Below are positions 17,083 to 26,541 of a stretch of 64,000 bases of DNA, piece after piece. Both the position numbers and the translations under genes were made by a program. Below the pieces are notes generated by a model. That model was not told the DNA's origin. It was given only the letters and a program-made list of their open reading frames with translations, and ran no database searches. Numbering within the stretch: the stretch's first letter is position 1; the number at the start of each line of letters is the position of its first letter. The DNA lies in assembly GCA_050018455.1 (NCBI GenBank), contig JBEKAA010000004.1, positions 248,001 through 312,000 of the forward strand. The letters run 5' to 3'. Source of the stretch: RBG-13-68-16 sp050018455. GTDB lineage: Bacteria; Acidobacteriota; Thermoanaerobaculia; Thermoanaerobaculales; Thermoanaerobaculaceae.

Positions 17083-17997
17083 CTACGCCGCGTCCAGCAG
17101 CAGCGCCTCGTTGAGGTGGCCAAACGCCTTGAGGTTCGAGAGGGCGATGCGGGCCATTGCGATCTGGTCCCTGAAGTGGCGTCGCACGACCCACGGGGAG
17201 AGCGCGAACGCCAGGACGCCCAGGCCGCGCATCCGTGCGCGCTGCAACGGCGAGGTCATCCGACGGCAGTTGAGGTCCACGACGTGACGCCGGCCGGCGA
17301 GGAAGTTGTGAAGGAGGAAGTTCTTCCTCGTCGAGTGGTGGCCGACGATCCGGCTCGTGCGCGTCAGGATGCCGGCGAAGAACCCCGCGAGGCCCTCGCA
17401 CGGTACCGCCGTGTACACCGAGCCGATGTTGCCGGTGTGTGTGTCGCTGCCGCCATGCATCGCCTTGCCCTCGCGCACGGCCAACTCCTCGGCCAGCACG
17501 TTGAGCACCTGCATCCGGCCGCCGTTGCGCACCTCGATCACGGGCACCTCGGCGAACAGCCGCATGAACTCCTGCTCCTCGATGGTGGAGAGGTTCTCGC
17601 GGTAGAAGGGGTGGTTCCAGACGAAGAACAACCCCTGCGCCTTGCAGTACTCGGCGACGGCAAAAGCATCACCGCGCCGGCGCTGCAACTCCGTGTGCTG
17701 GACTTGATTGTGCCCGTACACGTTGATGTGGACGGTGAGCTTGCTGACCGGCAGCTCGGTCGAGACCTCCTCGCCCACGGCGAAGTCCTCCACCTCGGGG
17801 TGGCCTGCGAGGAAGTCCAGGCACCCGTCGATGGTGTCGTGGTCCGTGATCGTCACGAAGTCCATGCCACGCGCCTTGGCGCGCTCGTACAACTCGTCCG
17901 GCGTCTCCTTCGGCGAAAATGTGACGTCCCGCAGCCCGGGGACCGCCTCGACCGAGAAGCAGGAGTGGAGGTGCATGTCCATGTTCAGGTACCGCAT
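17083..17997 (-). CDS. PHP-domain phosphoesterase
   Basis: A 304-aa metal-dependent phosphoesterase of the polymerase/histidinol phosphatase fold. Metal-binding signatures: MDMHLHSCFS (H-x-H), FVTITDHDTIDG (DHD), a Glu in AVGEEVSTE, FVWNHPF (NHP) and GGSDTHTGNIG (D-x-H). Other members hydrolyse nucleoside or sugar phosphates (for example 3',5'-nucleoside bisphosphates); the C-terminal 90 residues have a membrane-proximal hydrophobic stretch (GLGVLAFALSPWVV) not usual in soluble members. ATG at 17997 with GGAGGAGCA upstream. Substrate not assigned. Confidence 0.8.
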   Translation of the reverse strand: MRYLNMDMHLHSCFSVEAVPGLRDVTFSPKETPDELYERAKARGMDFVTITDHDTIDGCLDFLAGHPEVEDFAVGEEVSTELPVSKLTVHINVYGHNQVQHTELQRRRGDAFAVAEYCKAQGLFFVWNHPFYRENLSTIEEQEFMRLFAEVPVIEVRNGGRMQVLNVLAEELAVREGKAMHGGSDTHTGNIGSVYTAVPCEGLAGFFAGILTRTSRIVGHHSTRKNFLLHNFLAGRRHVVDLNCRRMTSPLQRARMRGLGVLAFALSPWVVRRHFRDQIAMARIALSNLKAFGHLNEALLLDAA

Positions 17998-18176
17998 TGC
18001 TCCTCCGCGGCGCGGCGGGGTCCGGCTGCAGTCCCTTCGCACCGCGTGCAGAGTCGCTCGCCGATGTGAAGCGCTCGCGGCGCCGGCGTGAAGAGCGCGT
18101 GAACTCGTTCTCAATTGCGTCTGCTCGGCACGGCGTCGCGGCGTTTTCAGACCAGGGGCGGCCGGGCCCGGGCGCG

Positions 18177-18182
18177 TATACT
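18177..18182 (+). promoter_or_regulatory. -10 box of rhlB, leaderless type
   Basis: TATACT, a near-perfect -10, ends 6 nt before the GTG start at 18189. No Shine-Dalgarno fits between them. Confidence 0.55.
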
Positions 18183-18188
18183 GACGGC

Positions 18189-19505
18189 GTGAGTACAACG
18201 GGTACCCTCTTTTCGCACCGCACGTTCTCCGAGTTCGCCCTTCCCCCGCCGGTTCAGCAAGGTCTCGACGACGCAGGGTTCACGCAGTGCACACTCGTCC
18301 AGGCCGAGGTGCTGCCCCTTACGCTGGCCGGCCGCGACGTGGCGGCGCAGGCACAGACCGGCACCGGCAAGACCGCCGCGTACCTGGTCACGATCTTCAC
18401 GAAGCTGCTCGCCAAACCGGCGCCGGAGCCGCGGGTGCCGAGGTCGCTGATCGTGGCGCCGACCCGGGAGCTGGTGGTGCAGGTAGCCGCCGATTCCGAG
18501 AAGCTGGGCGCGCACACCGGCCTCGTCACCGAGGCGGTGTTCGGCGGGATGGAATACCGGGAGCAGCGGAACGAGCTCCGGCGCGGGGTGGACATCCTGG
18601 TCGGGACCCCCGGCCGCCTCCTCGACTACCTCCGGCAGGGGGTGACCACGCTGCGCCACGTCGAGGTGTTCGTGGTGGACGAAGCGGACCGCATGTTCGA
18701 CATGGGGTTCGTGGACGACCTGCGCGAGATCACCCGGCGCCTGCCGCCGCCCAGCCGGCGCCAGACGATGTTCTACACCGCCACGCTCTCACCCCGCGTG
18801 CTGGCGCTCGGCTACAACGAGATGCGCGACCCGGCCGAGATCGTCGTCAACCCGGAGGAGATCACTCCCGACCGGCTGCAGCAGGTGCTCTACCACGTCG
18901 GAGCGCGCGAGAAGTTCTCACTCCTGCTCGGCCTGCTCGCGCGCGAAGGGTGCGACCGCACGATGCTGTTTGTGAACACCCGCGAGGAGGCGCGCCGCCT
19001 TGTTGAGCGACTGGAGCGCCACGGATACCACGCGCGCGGGCTCACCGGCTCGGTGATTCAGACCCGCCGGCTGAAGGTGCTCAACGACTTCAAGGAGGGG
19101 AAGCTCCCGATCCTTGTGGCCACCGACGTGGCGTCGCGCGGGCTTCACATCGAAGGCGTCTCGCACGTGATCAACTACGACCTGCCGCAGGATCCCGAAG
19201 ACTACATCCACCGGGTCGGCAGAACCGCGCGTGTGGGGGCCGAGGGCAAGGCGATCTCGCTCGCCTGCGAGAACTTCGTTTATTCGCTGCCGTCGATCGA
19301 AAAGCTGCTGGGCGCGACCATCCCGGTGGGTTTTGCGGACGACTCCCTGTTCGTTCGAGTCCAGCCGCGCCCGAGGCCGACCTCCCACCCGACGGTACCC
19401 GAGCCGGCAGCCGCTATGGACGCAACGGCGCCCGAAAGAAAGCGCCGTCGTCGTCGCCGCGGTCCGGACAAGCCAAACGCGGGTGGCGCCCCGGAACCTT
19501 CCTAG
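18189..19505 (+). CDS. rhlB: DEAD-box ATP-dependent RNA helicase RhlB
   Basis: A 438-aa DEAD-box helicase. Motifs in order: F in FSEFALPPPVQQGL and Q of the Q motif (TLVQAEVLP), motif I AQTGTGKT, Ia PTRELVV, Ib GTPGRLLDYL, II DEADRMFDMGF, III TAT, V ATDVASRGLHI, VI HRVGRTARVG. The segment after motif VI (ISLACENFVYSLPSIEKLLG with ATIPV) closely follows RhlB. The tail is basic (RKRRRRRRGPDKP) and probably binds RNA. RhlB unwinds structured RNA, often with RNase E in the degradosome. GTG start chosen because the promoter lies just upstream and similarity begins here. Its stop overlaps the small convergent gene by 4 bp. Confidence 0.88.
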   Translation: MSTTGTLFSHRTFSEFALPPPVQQGLDDAGFTQCTLVQAEVLPLTLAGRDVAAQAQTGTGKTAAYLVTIFTKLLAKPAPEPRVPRSLIVAPTRELVVQVAADSEKLGAHTGLVTEAVFGGMEYREQRNELRRGVDILVGTPGRLLDYLRQGVTTLRHVEVFVVDEADRMFDMGFVDDLREITRRLPPPSRRQTMFYTATLSPRVLALGYNEMRDPAEIVVNPEEITPDRLQQVLYHVGAREKFSLLLGLLAREGCDRTMLFVNTREEARRLVERLERHGYHARGLTGSVIQTRRLKVLNDFKEGKLPILVATDVASRGLHIEGVSHVINYDLPQDPEDYIHRVGRTARVGAEGKAISLACENFVYSLPSIEKLLGATIPVGFADDSLFVRVQPRPRPTSHPTVPEPAAAMDATAPERKRRRRRRGPDKPNAGGAPEPS

Positions 19506-19702
19506 ATCCGGCGGGGACCCGCGAGGACCCGGGCCGGGAGCATGACGAGCGCCTTGAAGAGGCCGAGCACACCTTCGACGGCGATGCCGAGGAGACGAAA
19601 CGGCAGGAGCAGCAACCAGACCAGCGGATAGAGCAGCAGCGCCAGCAGCGCCAGCGGCCAGCACAGCACCAGCAGGATCAGCCAGAGGAGAAACCTGACC
19701 AT
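19502..19702 (-). CDS. Small two-helix membrane protein
   Basis: A 66-aa Leu-rich protein with two hydrophobic segments (about 3-33 and 38-55) and a basic end (PARVLAGPRRI). Start ATG at 19702 with GGGAGGTGAACG upstream, an excellent ribosome-binding site, which supports it as real despite its size. It converges on rhlB, sharing CTAG. Function unknown. Confidence 0.65.
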   Translation of the reverse strand: MVRFLLWLILLVLCWPLALLALLLYPLVWLLLLPFRLLGIAVEGVLGLFKALVMLPARVLAGPRRI

Positions 19703-19774
19703 CGTTCACCTCCCCGGTTCGTCCTCTCTTCCGATACGGTCTACGACCCCCAAGGGTTTCGTCCATGCTTCTCA

Positions 19775-19803
19775 TTGACACGATCACCACAGGGGTGTAC
19801 CCA
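19775..19803 (+). promoter_or_regulatory. galT promoter
   Basis: A perfect -35 TTGACA (19775-19780), a 17-bp spacer and TACCCA (19798-19803). This is the only consensus -35 I found in the window. Confidence 0.5.
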
Positions 19804-19822
19804 GGGGCTAGGTTTCCAGCGC

Positions 19823-19840
19823 ACGGACAGGACCGTCCGT
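19823..19840. promoter_or_regulatory. Palindrome between galT promoter and ribosome-binding site
   Basis: ACGGAC-N6-GTCCGT lies about 20 bp past the -10 and 24 bp before the galT ATG. It may be a repressor operator or a leader hairpin. Confidence 0.35.
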
Positions 19841-19863
19841 CCCGCGAAGAAGGAGGCGCCGCG

Positions 19864-20865
19864 ATGCCCGAGATCCGCTCCAACCCGATCACAGGCGACT
19901 GGGTCATCATCGCCACGGAGCGCGCCCGCCGGCCCGAGGAGTTCACCCAGAAAGCACACAAGCCGGAGCTGCCGCCCTTCGCGCCGGAGTGCCCATTCTG
20001 CCCCGGCAACGAGAGCAAGACGCCGGAGGAGCAGTTCCGCGTTCCCGCGCCGGACGGCGGGTGGCTGGTGCGCGCGGTGCCCAACCGGTTCGCCGCCCTC
20101 ACGCCCGACGGCGACGTCGAGCGGCACACGAACGGGTTCCGGACGTGCATCGACGGCGTCGGGCTCCACGAGGTGATCGTCGAATCGCCGGTGCACAACC
20201 TGACGATGGCGCGGCTTTCCCTCCCGCACCTGGAGCAAGTGTTGCACGTGTACCGCCACCGCCTGCGCGCGTTCTACAAGGACCGCCGCATCGAGCACGT
20301 GATCCTCTTCAAGAACTGCGGCGAGGCGGCTGGCACGTCGCTCATCCATCCGCACTCGCAGATCGTGGGGATGCCGGTGCTGCCGAGCCAGCTCCGCGCG
20401 CGCCTGGAGGGGGCAATGCGGCACTGGGGAAACGCCGGGGAGTGCCTGTACTGCCGGACGTTCCACGAGGAGTTGCGCGACGGCACGAGGGTGATCGCCG
20501 AGAACGCCTCGTTCGCCGCGTTCGTGCCGTATGCGGCGCTCTCGCCGTTCCACGTCTGGTTCTTCCCGAAGCACCACAGCGCCTACTTCGGCGACGCCAC
20601 CGACAATCAACTCGCCGACCTCGCCGCCGTGCTGCGCGAGGTGCTTCTGCGGCTCTACGTCGGGCTGAAAGATCCCGACTACAACTTCGTGATCCGCTCG
20701 CTGTCCCCGCAGGAAGGGGCGCTGAAGTACTTCCACTGGTACATCTCGCTCATCCCGAGGGTGACCAAGTCCGCCGGGTTCGAGCTCGGCACTGGCATGT
20801 TCATCAACACCTCGCTGCCCGAGAGCAGCGCCGAGTTCTTGAGGAGGGTCGCGCTGCCGGTATGA
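19864..20865 (+). CDS. galT: Galactose-1-phosphate uridylyltransferase
   Basis: A 333-aa HIT-superfamily enzyme of the Leloir pathway; exchanges UMP between UDP-glucose and galactose-1-phosphate. ECPFCPGNE carries the zinc cysteine pair, and IHPHSQIVG the active H-P-H (second His is the nucleophile) followed by Gln. A second half-domain (CLYCRTFHEE, then SPFHVWFFPKHH) completes the fold. Start ATG at 19864 has GAAGGAGGCG upstream; the frame is open 33 codons further but that part overlaps the promoter. No galK or galE is adjacent. Confidence 0.9.
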   Translation: MPEIRSNPITGDWVIIATERARRPEEFTQKAHKPELPPFAPECPFCPGNESKTPEEQFRVPAPDGGWLVRAVPNRFAALTPDGDVERHTNGFRTCIDGVGLHEVIVESPVHNLTMARLSLPHLEQVLHVYRHRLRAFYKDRRIEHVILFKNCGEAAGTSLIHPHSQIVGMPVLPSQLRARLEGAMRHWGNAGECLYCRTFHEELRDGTRVIAENASFAAFVPYAALSPFHVWFFPKHHSAYFGDATDNQLADLAAVLREVLLRLYVGLKDPDYNFVIRSLSPQEGALKYFHWYISLIPRVTKSAGFELGTGMFINTSLPESSAEFLRRVALPV

Positions 20866-20899
20866 GGCGTCTTTCTCCCGGCCGCTGTCCGACGCCCGC

Positions 20900-21649
20900 T
20901 CACTGCCGCGAGACGACGAGGACCACGAACGGCGCTTCCCCTGGGGGTGTGTGGAGTGCCTGAAGCAGCTTCTGTTCGTCCCAATCGGCCACGACGCCCG
21001 TACCGAGCCCGAGCGCGACCGCTTCGAGCTCGAGGTTCTGCGAGGCCGAGCCGGCCTCCATGGCTATGTGTTGGCGCGCCACGGTTTCGTTCGGGAAGAA
21101 CTTAGCGGTGCGTGCCTCGACCCCGGTGATCACGATGATCGCGGGTGCCCGATCGATCCCCTGGAACTTGGAGATCTGGGCGAGCTCGGGCCGCTTGTCG
21201 CCGTCGGCAATGCGTTCGAGCACGTGCTGAACGCCGTAGTAGCGGTACAGGCCTGCCGGAAGACCGGCGACGTCGCCGGCAACGAGGAGCACTTCCAGCG
21301 GGTACAAAGCGCCGGCCGAGGGAGCCGCGCGGCGGCCCCACTCGCCCGTGACCCCCTGCGCCGCCCAGACCAGCTGGCCGACGTCCTCGAGCGTGATCTG
21401 TCCCTGTGTTGCGGAGCGCAACGAGCGCCGGCCCCAGAGGGCCTGCTCCACGGAGATCGCGCCCTTGGCCTTGGGCGCTTGGAGCTTGACCGTCGGTCCG
21501 GTCGGAGCCCGGGGGGTCGGTGGTACGAATCCGCTCCGCGAGCGGCGTCCTGGAGGAGCCTGCTCCTGGCCGGATGCCGCCGCGCCGAAAGCCGCGACCG
21601 CGATGAAGGCGACCGCCGCGGCTCGCCCACAAAGGTCTGTGTACTTCAT
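20900..21649 (-). CDS. Exported SagB-type nitroreductase-family protein
   Basis: A 249-aa protein with a Sec signal (MKYTDLCGRAAAVAFIAVAA, cleavage near ASGQ). The mature part has WGRRSLRSATQGQITLEDVG, APSAGALYPLEVLLVAG and SASQNLELEAVALGLGTGVV, matching FMN-dependent SagB/ThcOx-type nitroreductases. These usually oxidise thiazolines/oxazolines or reduce quinones; an exported member is less common and its substrate is unknown. Start chosen at the Met directly before the signal helix, with GGGAGGGCA upstream. Convergent with galT. Confidence 0.78.
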   Translation of the reverse strand: MKYTDLCGRAAAVAFIAVAAFGAAASGQEQAPPGRRSRSGFVPPTPRAPTGPTVKLQAPKAKGAISVEQALWGRRSLRSATQGQITLEDVGQLVWAAQGVTGEWGRRAAPSAGALYPLEVLLVAGDVAGLPAGLYRYYGVQHVLERIADGDKRPELAQISKFQGIDRAPAIIVITGVEARTAKFFPNETVARQHIAMEAGSASQNLELEAVALGLGTGVVADWDEQKLLQALHTPPGEAPFVVLVVSRQ

Positions 21650-21742
21650 GCGTCTGCCCTCCCTTGCCGACACGAGTCTAGCTGAGTGTCCCCGAAAGCG
21701 GGGCCATCCGGCCCCGCTCCGTCCCCCATGAATAATCCGGGC

Positions 21743-21748
21743 TAGAAT
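21743..21748 (+). promoter_or_regulatory. -10 box of aspS
   Basis: TAGAAT precedes a possible ATG at 21760 by 11 nt and the Shine-Dalgarno-preceded ATG at 21784 by 35 nt. Confidence 0.4.
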
Positions 21749-21783
21749 CCCTTGCGACGATGCTGGAGCGCGAGAGGAGCGGC

Positions 21784-23568
21784 ATGAGCAATCGGTTGAT
21801 GGGAGCGTGGGAACGGCCCTTCTGTGGCGGCCTGCGGGCCGCCGATGTCGGCCGGCGGGTGGAGCTCGTTGGATGGGTTCGCCGCCGCCGCAACCTTGGC
21901 GGGATCGTGTTCGTCGACCTGCGCGACCGCGAGGGGTGGGCGCAGGTGCTGCTCCGAGACGAGCTGTGCGAGGCGGGCGAGAAGCTCTCCGGAGAGGACG
22001 TGATCCGGGTGATCGGCACGGTGGCAGCGCGCTCCGCCGACACCGTCAATCCCGACATGGCGACCGGCGAGATCGAGGTCATCGCCGAGGAGGTGGAGCT
22101 GCTCACCGCCGCCGAGACGCCGCCGTTCGTGGTCGAGGACCGCGTCAACGCCTCCGAGGAACTGCGCCTCCGATACCGTTACCTCGATCTGCGCCGCCCG
22201 GAGATGATGGCGACGCTCGTGCTCCGCGACCGGATCACGTTCGCCATCAGGGAGTACTTCCACGAAATGGGTTTTGTCGAGGTCGAGACCCCCATCCTGA
22301 CCCGCTCGACGCCGGAGGGGGCGCGCGACTTCCTGGTGCCCGCGCGCCTGGCGCCCGGGTCGTTTTACGCGCTGCCGCAGTCGCCCCAGCTGTTCAAGCA
22401 GCTGCTGCAGGTCGCCGGGCTCGGGCGCTACGTGCAGATCGCGCGCTGCTTCCGCGACGAGGCCTTGCGCGCCGAGCGCCAGCTCGAGTTCACGCAGGTG
22501 GACGTCGAGGCGTCGTTCGTCGAGGAGGAGGACATCTACGCGCTGATCGAAGGACTCTTCGCCAGGATCTTCCCGATCGCCGGGATCACGCCGCCCGCGC
22601 GCTTCCCCCGGCTCTCCTGGGCCGATGCCATGGAGCGTTTCGGCAGCGACAAGCCTGACATGCGATTCGGGATGGAGCTCGTGGAGCTGGGCGAGGTCGC
22701 CGGCGGGTGCGCTTTCGAGGTGCTCCGAAACGCGGCCGCGACGGGGCGCGTCAAGGGGCTCGTCGTTCCCGGCGGTTCCGCGTTCTCCCGGAAACAACTC
22801 GACGAGCTGTCCGAGTTCGCGAAGCCGTTCGGCGCCCCGGGCGTGCTGTGGTTCCGGAGAACGGCCGACGGGTACGGATCGCCGGCGAAGAAGGCGCTCG
22901 GCGAAGAGGGGATCGCAGCATTCCTCACTGCAGCCGAGGCCGGAGAGGGCGACCTGCTCGTCGTCGTCGGAGGTGCGCCCAAGGTGGTGTTCGCAACGCT
23001 TGGCGCGCTGCGGGTCGATCTCGGTGCCCGCCTCGGCCTCATCACCCAGGGCAGCCACGCGTTTCTCTGGGTGACCGATTTTCCGCTCTTCGAGTGGAAC
23101 GACGAGACGCAGCGGTACTACTCGGTCAACCACCCGTTCACGGCCCCCAGGCCAGAGGACGTGGCGATGCTGGAGAGCGACCCCAGCGCGGTGCGGGCGC
23201 GCGCCTACGACGTGGTGATGGACGGCGTGGAGCTGGGCGGCGGTTCGATCCGGATCCACGATTCCGGCCTCCAGCGGCGCGCATTCGCCGTGCTCGGGAT
23301 CGACGAGGCGCAGGCCAGGCACAGGTTCGGCTTCCTCCTCGAAGCGTTCCGTTACGGCGCGCCCCCGCACGGCGGCCTCGCCCTCGGTCTGGATCGCCTG
23401 GTGATGCTGATGGCGGGGCGCGGCTCGATCCGGGACGTCATCGCGTTCCCCAAGACCACCGCGGGCAACTGCTTGCTCACCGACGCTCCGAACACGGTCG
23501 ACGAGGCGCAACTCGAGGAGCTGCGCCTGCGCGTCCAGGTTCCTCGCCCGGCACCCGACGGCACGTAG
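21784..23568 (+). CDS. aspS: Aspartyl-tRNA synthetase
   Basis: A 594-aa class II synthetase, bacterial type. An N-terminal OB-fold anticodon-binding domain (VELVGWVRRRRNLGGIVFVD) precedes the catalytic core: motif 1 in the EYFHEMGFVEVETPILTRS region, motif 2 in FRDEALRAERQLEFTQVD, and motif 3 in GGLALGLDRLVML. The inserted GAD domain lies around residues 280-415 (LPQSPQLFKQLL is the aspartate-pocket loop before it). ATG at 21784 has GAGAGGAGCGGC in front; an in-frame ATG at 21760 is possible. Whether it charges only tRNA-Asp or also tRNA-Asn was not resolved. Confidence 0.95.
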   Translation: MSNRLMGAWERPFCGGLRAADVGRRVELVGWVRRRRNLGGIVFVDLRDREGWAQVLLRDELCEAGEKLSGEDVIRVIGTVAARSADTVNPDMATGEIEVIAEEVELLTAAETPPFVVEDRVNASEELRLRYRYLDLRRPEMMATLVLRDRITFAIREYFHEMGFVEVETPILTRSTPEGARDFLVPARLAPGSFYALPQSPQLFKQLLQVAGLGRYVQIARCFRDEALRAERQLEFTQVDVEASFVEEEDIYALIEGLFARIFPIAGITPPARFPRLSWADAMERFGSDKPDMRFGMELVELGEVAGGCAFEVLRNAAATGRVKGLVVPGGSAFSRKQLDELSEFAKPFGAPGVLWFRRTADGYGSPAKKALGEEGIAAFLTAAEAGEGDLLVVVGGAPKVVFATLGALRVDLGARLGLITQGSHAFLWVTDFPLFEWNDETQRYYSVNHPFTAPRPEDVAMLESDPSAVRARAYDVVMDGVELGGGSIRIHDSGLQRRAFAVLGIDEAQARHRFGFLLEAFRYGAPPHGGLALGLDRLVMLMAGRGSIRDVIAFPKTTAGNCLLTDAPNTVDEAQLEELRLRVQVPRPAPDGT

Positions 23569-23590
23569 CGGCCGGAGGCGCGGCGTCTGC

Positions 23591-23596
23591 TATCGT
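23591..23596 (+). promoter_or_regulatory. Candidate -10 box of glgB
   Basis: TATCGT lies about 38 nt before the ATG; the leader carries TGGAGGTAAG as ribosome-binding site. Confidence 0.3.
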
Positions 23597-23634
23597 GGCG
23601 TGCAACGAGGGTAAACCGTCTGGAGGTAAGAGCC

Positions 23635-25554
<1,920 letters not shown>

Positions 25555-25641
25555 TCCAGGGGCGAATGCCGTCACCGCGAGGGATTTGCGCGCCGGGACG
25601 GAATGCGTCAAGATGGAGACTCATTGGAGGTTGCAACGATC

Positions 25642-25842
25642 ATGTACATCGACGACATCGGAACGGCGGCAGGCGCGATTTGGGGTTTCCTGATCGAGCA
25701 CGGCAAGGTGAGCCTCTCCTCGCTCGAAAAAGGTGTTGACGCACCCCGCAACCTGGTCTACATGGCGATCGGCTGGCTCGCCCGCGAGGGGAAGGTGACC
25801 ATCCAACGGGAGGAGCGCAGCGTCCAGGTCTGGCTGACGTAG
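25642..25842 (+). CDS. Small winged-helix DNA-binding protein (DUF2582/wHTH_10-like)
   Basis: A 66-aa protein, MYIDDIGTAAGAIWGFLIEH then KVSLSSLEKGVDAPRNLVYM, AIGWLAREGKV and TIQREERSVQVWL. The helix-turn-helix followed by a beta wing is the pattern of small winged-helix proteins found near metabolic genes in many bacteria. The ATG at 25642 is preceded by TTGGAGG at slightly long spacing. It sits 87 bp after glgB and may be cotranscribed. DNA target unknown. Confidence 0.7.
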   Translation: MYIDDIGTAAGAIWGFLIEHGKVSLSSLEKGVDAPRNLVYMAIGWLAREGKVTIQREERSVQVWLT

Positions 25843-25847
25843 CGACC

Positions 25848-25946
25848 GCAGAGGAGCGGAGGGGCAGAGGAGCAGAGGGGAAAGACCGAAGCAAGACCGG
25901 TCTCGTTTCTTGCTCCTCTGCTCCCCTGCACCTCTGCCCCTCTGCT
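25848..25946. repeat. Word-repeat palindrome between convergent genes
   Basis: A purine arm (GCAGAGGAGCGGAGGGG-type words, 25848-25880) is followed by an imperfectly complementary pyrimidine arm (CTCCTCTGCTCCCCTGC-type words, 25911-25946), with a GACCGAAGCAAGACCGGTC centre. It lies between two convergent genes and shares words with 11133-11164. Confidence 0.65.
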
Positions 25947-25973
25947 CGTTTCTCCGGACCCCAGGCTCCCGCG

Positions 25974-26354
25974 CTACTCTTGGAGCTCGATCGGGAGGCC
26001 CTCCTTGACCCTGAGCACGATGGTTCGATCGCTGCCGCGGACGCTCACCATTGAAGCCCGTCCGTCGTCGCTGGGCTTGGTCTCCGCAACGGACCATGCC
26101 GAGCTTCCGTCGAGCCCGGACTCGGAGACGAACTTCAGGTAGCGGTCGTAGTAGAAGGACATCGTGTCGCGGTCGAGCACGACCTTGTTGAGAGCCCAGA
26201 GGCAGAGTGCCGTCTGTTCGTCCTTGTCCGCCATCGCCCGCAGCATGGACTCGACTCGCCCTCTGTTCGCGTCGGCGCTGCGAGTCTTGTCGAACCACTT
26301 GAACGCGTAGATGGCCGCAAAAACGAGCACGATCGCAACGATGAGCCTCTTCAT
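25974..26354 (-). CDS. Small signal-anchored hypothetical protein
   Basis: A 126-aa protein with an N-terminal hydrophobic anchor (MKRLIVAIVLVFAAIYAF) and a soluble domain with YYDRYLKFVSES and VSVRGSDRTIVLRVKEGLP. Start ATG at 26354 preceded by GGGAGGTGCGGG. Length and the final beta-rich segment suggest an NTF2-like or similar small fold; no family is recognised. Divergent from the C69 dipeptidase gene. Confidence 0.6.
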   Translation of the reverse strand: MKRLIVAIVLVFAAIYAFKWFDKTRSADANRGRVESMLRAMADKDEQTALCLWALNKVVLDRDTMSFYYDRYLKFVSESGLDGSSAWSVAETKPSDDGRASMVSVRGSDRTIVLRVKEGLPIELQE

Positions 26355-26489
26355 CCCGCACCTCCCTGGGCCAACCGAACCGACACCGCGACCTGGCCGC
26401 GCGGCGTGTTGCCGCCATGGTACGACAGGTCGCACCCTGAGCCGCTGACCTCGACGTTGCGGGGCCCGGGCGGCGCGTGCCTTTCCTGC

Positions 26490-26520
26490 TATCCTTCCCG
26501 GCGGCGCCTGCCCGGCGCCG
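26490..26520 (+). promoter_or_regulatory. Leader of the C69 dipeptidase gene: -10 and hairpin
   Basis: TATCCT (26490-26495) is followed by a 7-bp hairpin CGGCGCC-tgccc-GGCGCCG (26502-26520), then GGGAGGGGACACC before the ATG at 26542. The hairpin may stabilise the mRNA 5' end. Confidence 0.35.
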
Positions 26521-26541
26521 ATACCCCGGGGAGGGGACACC

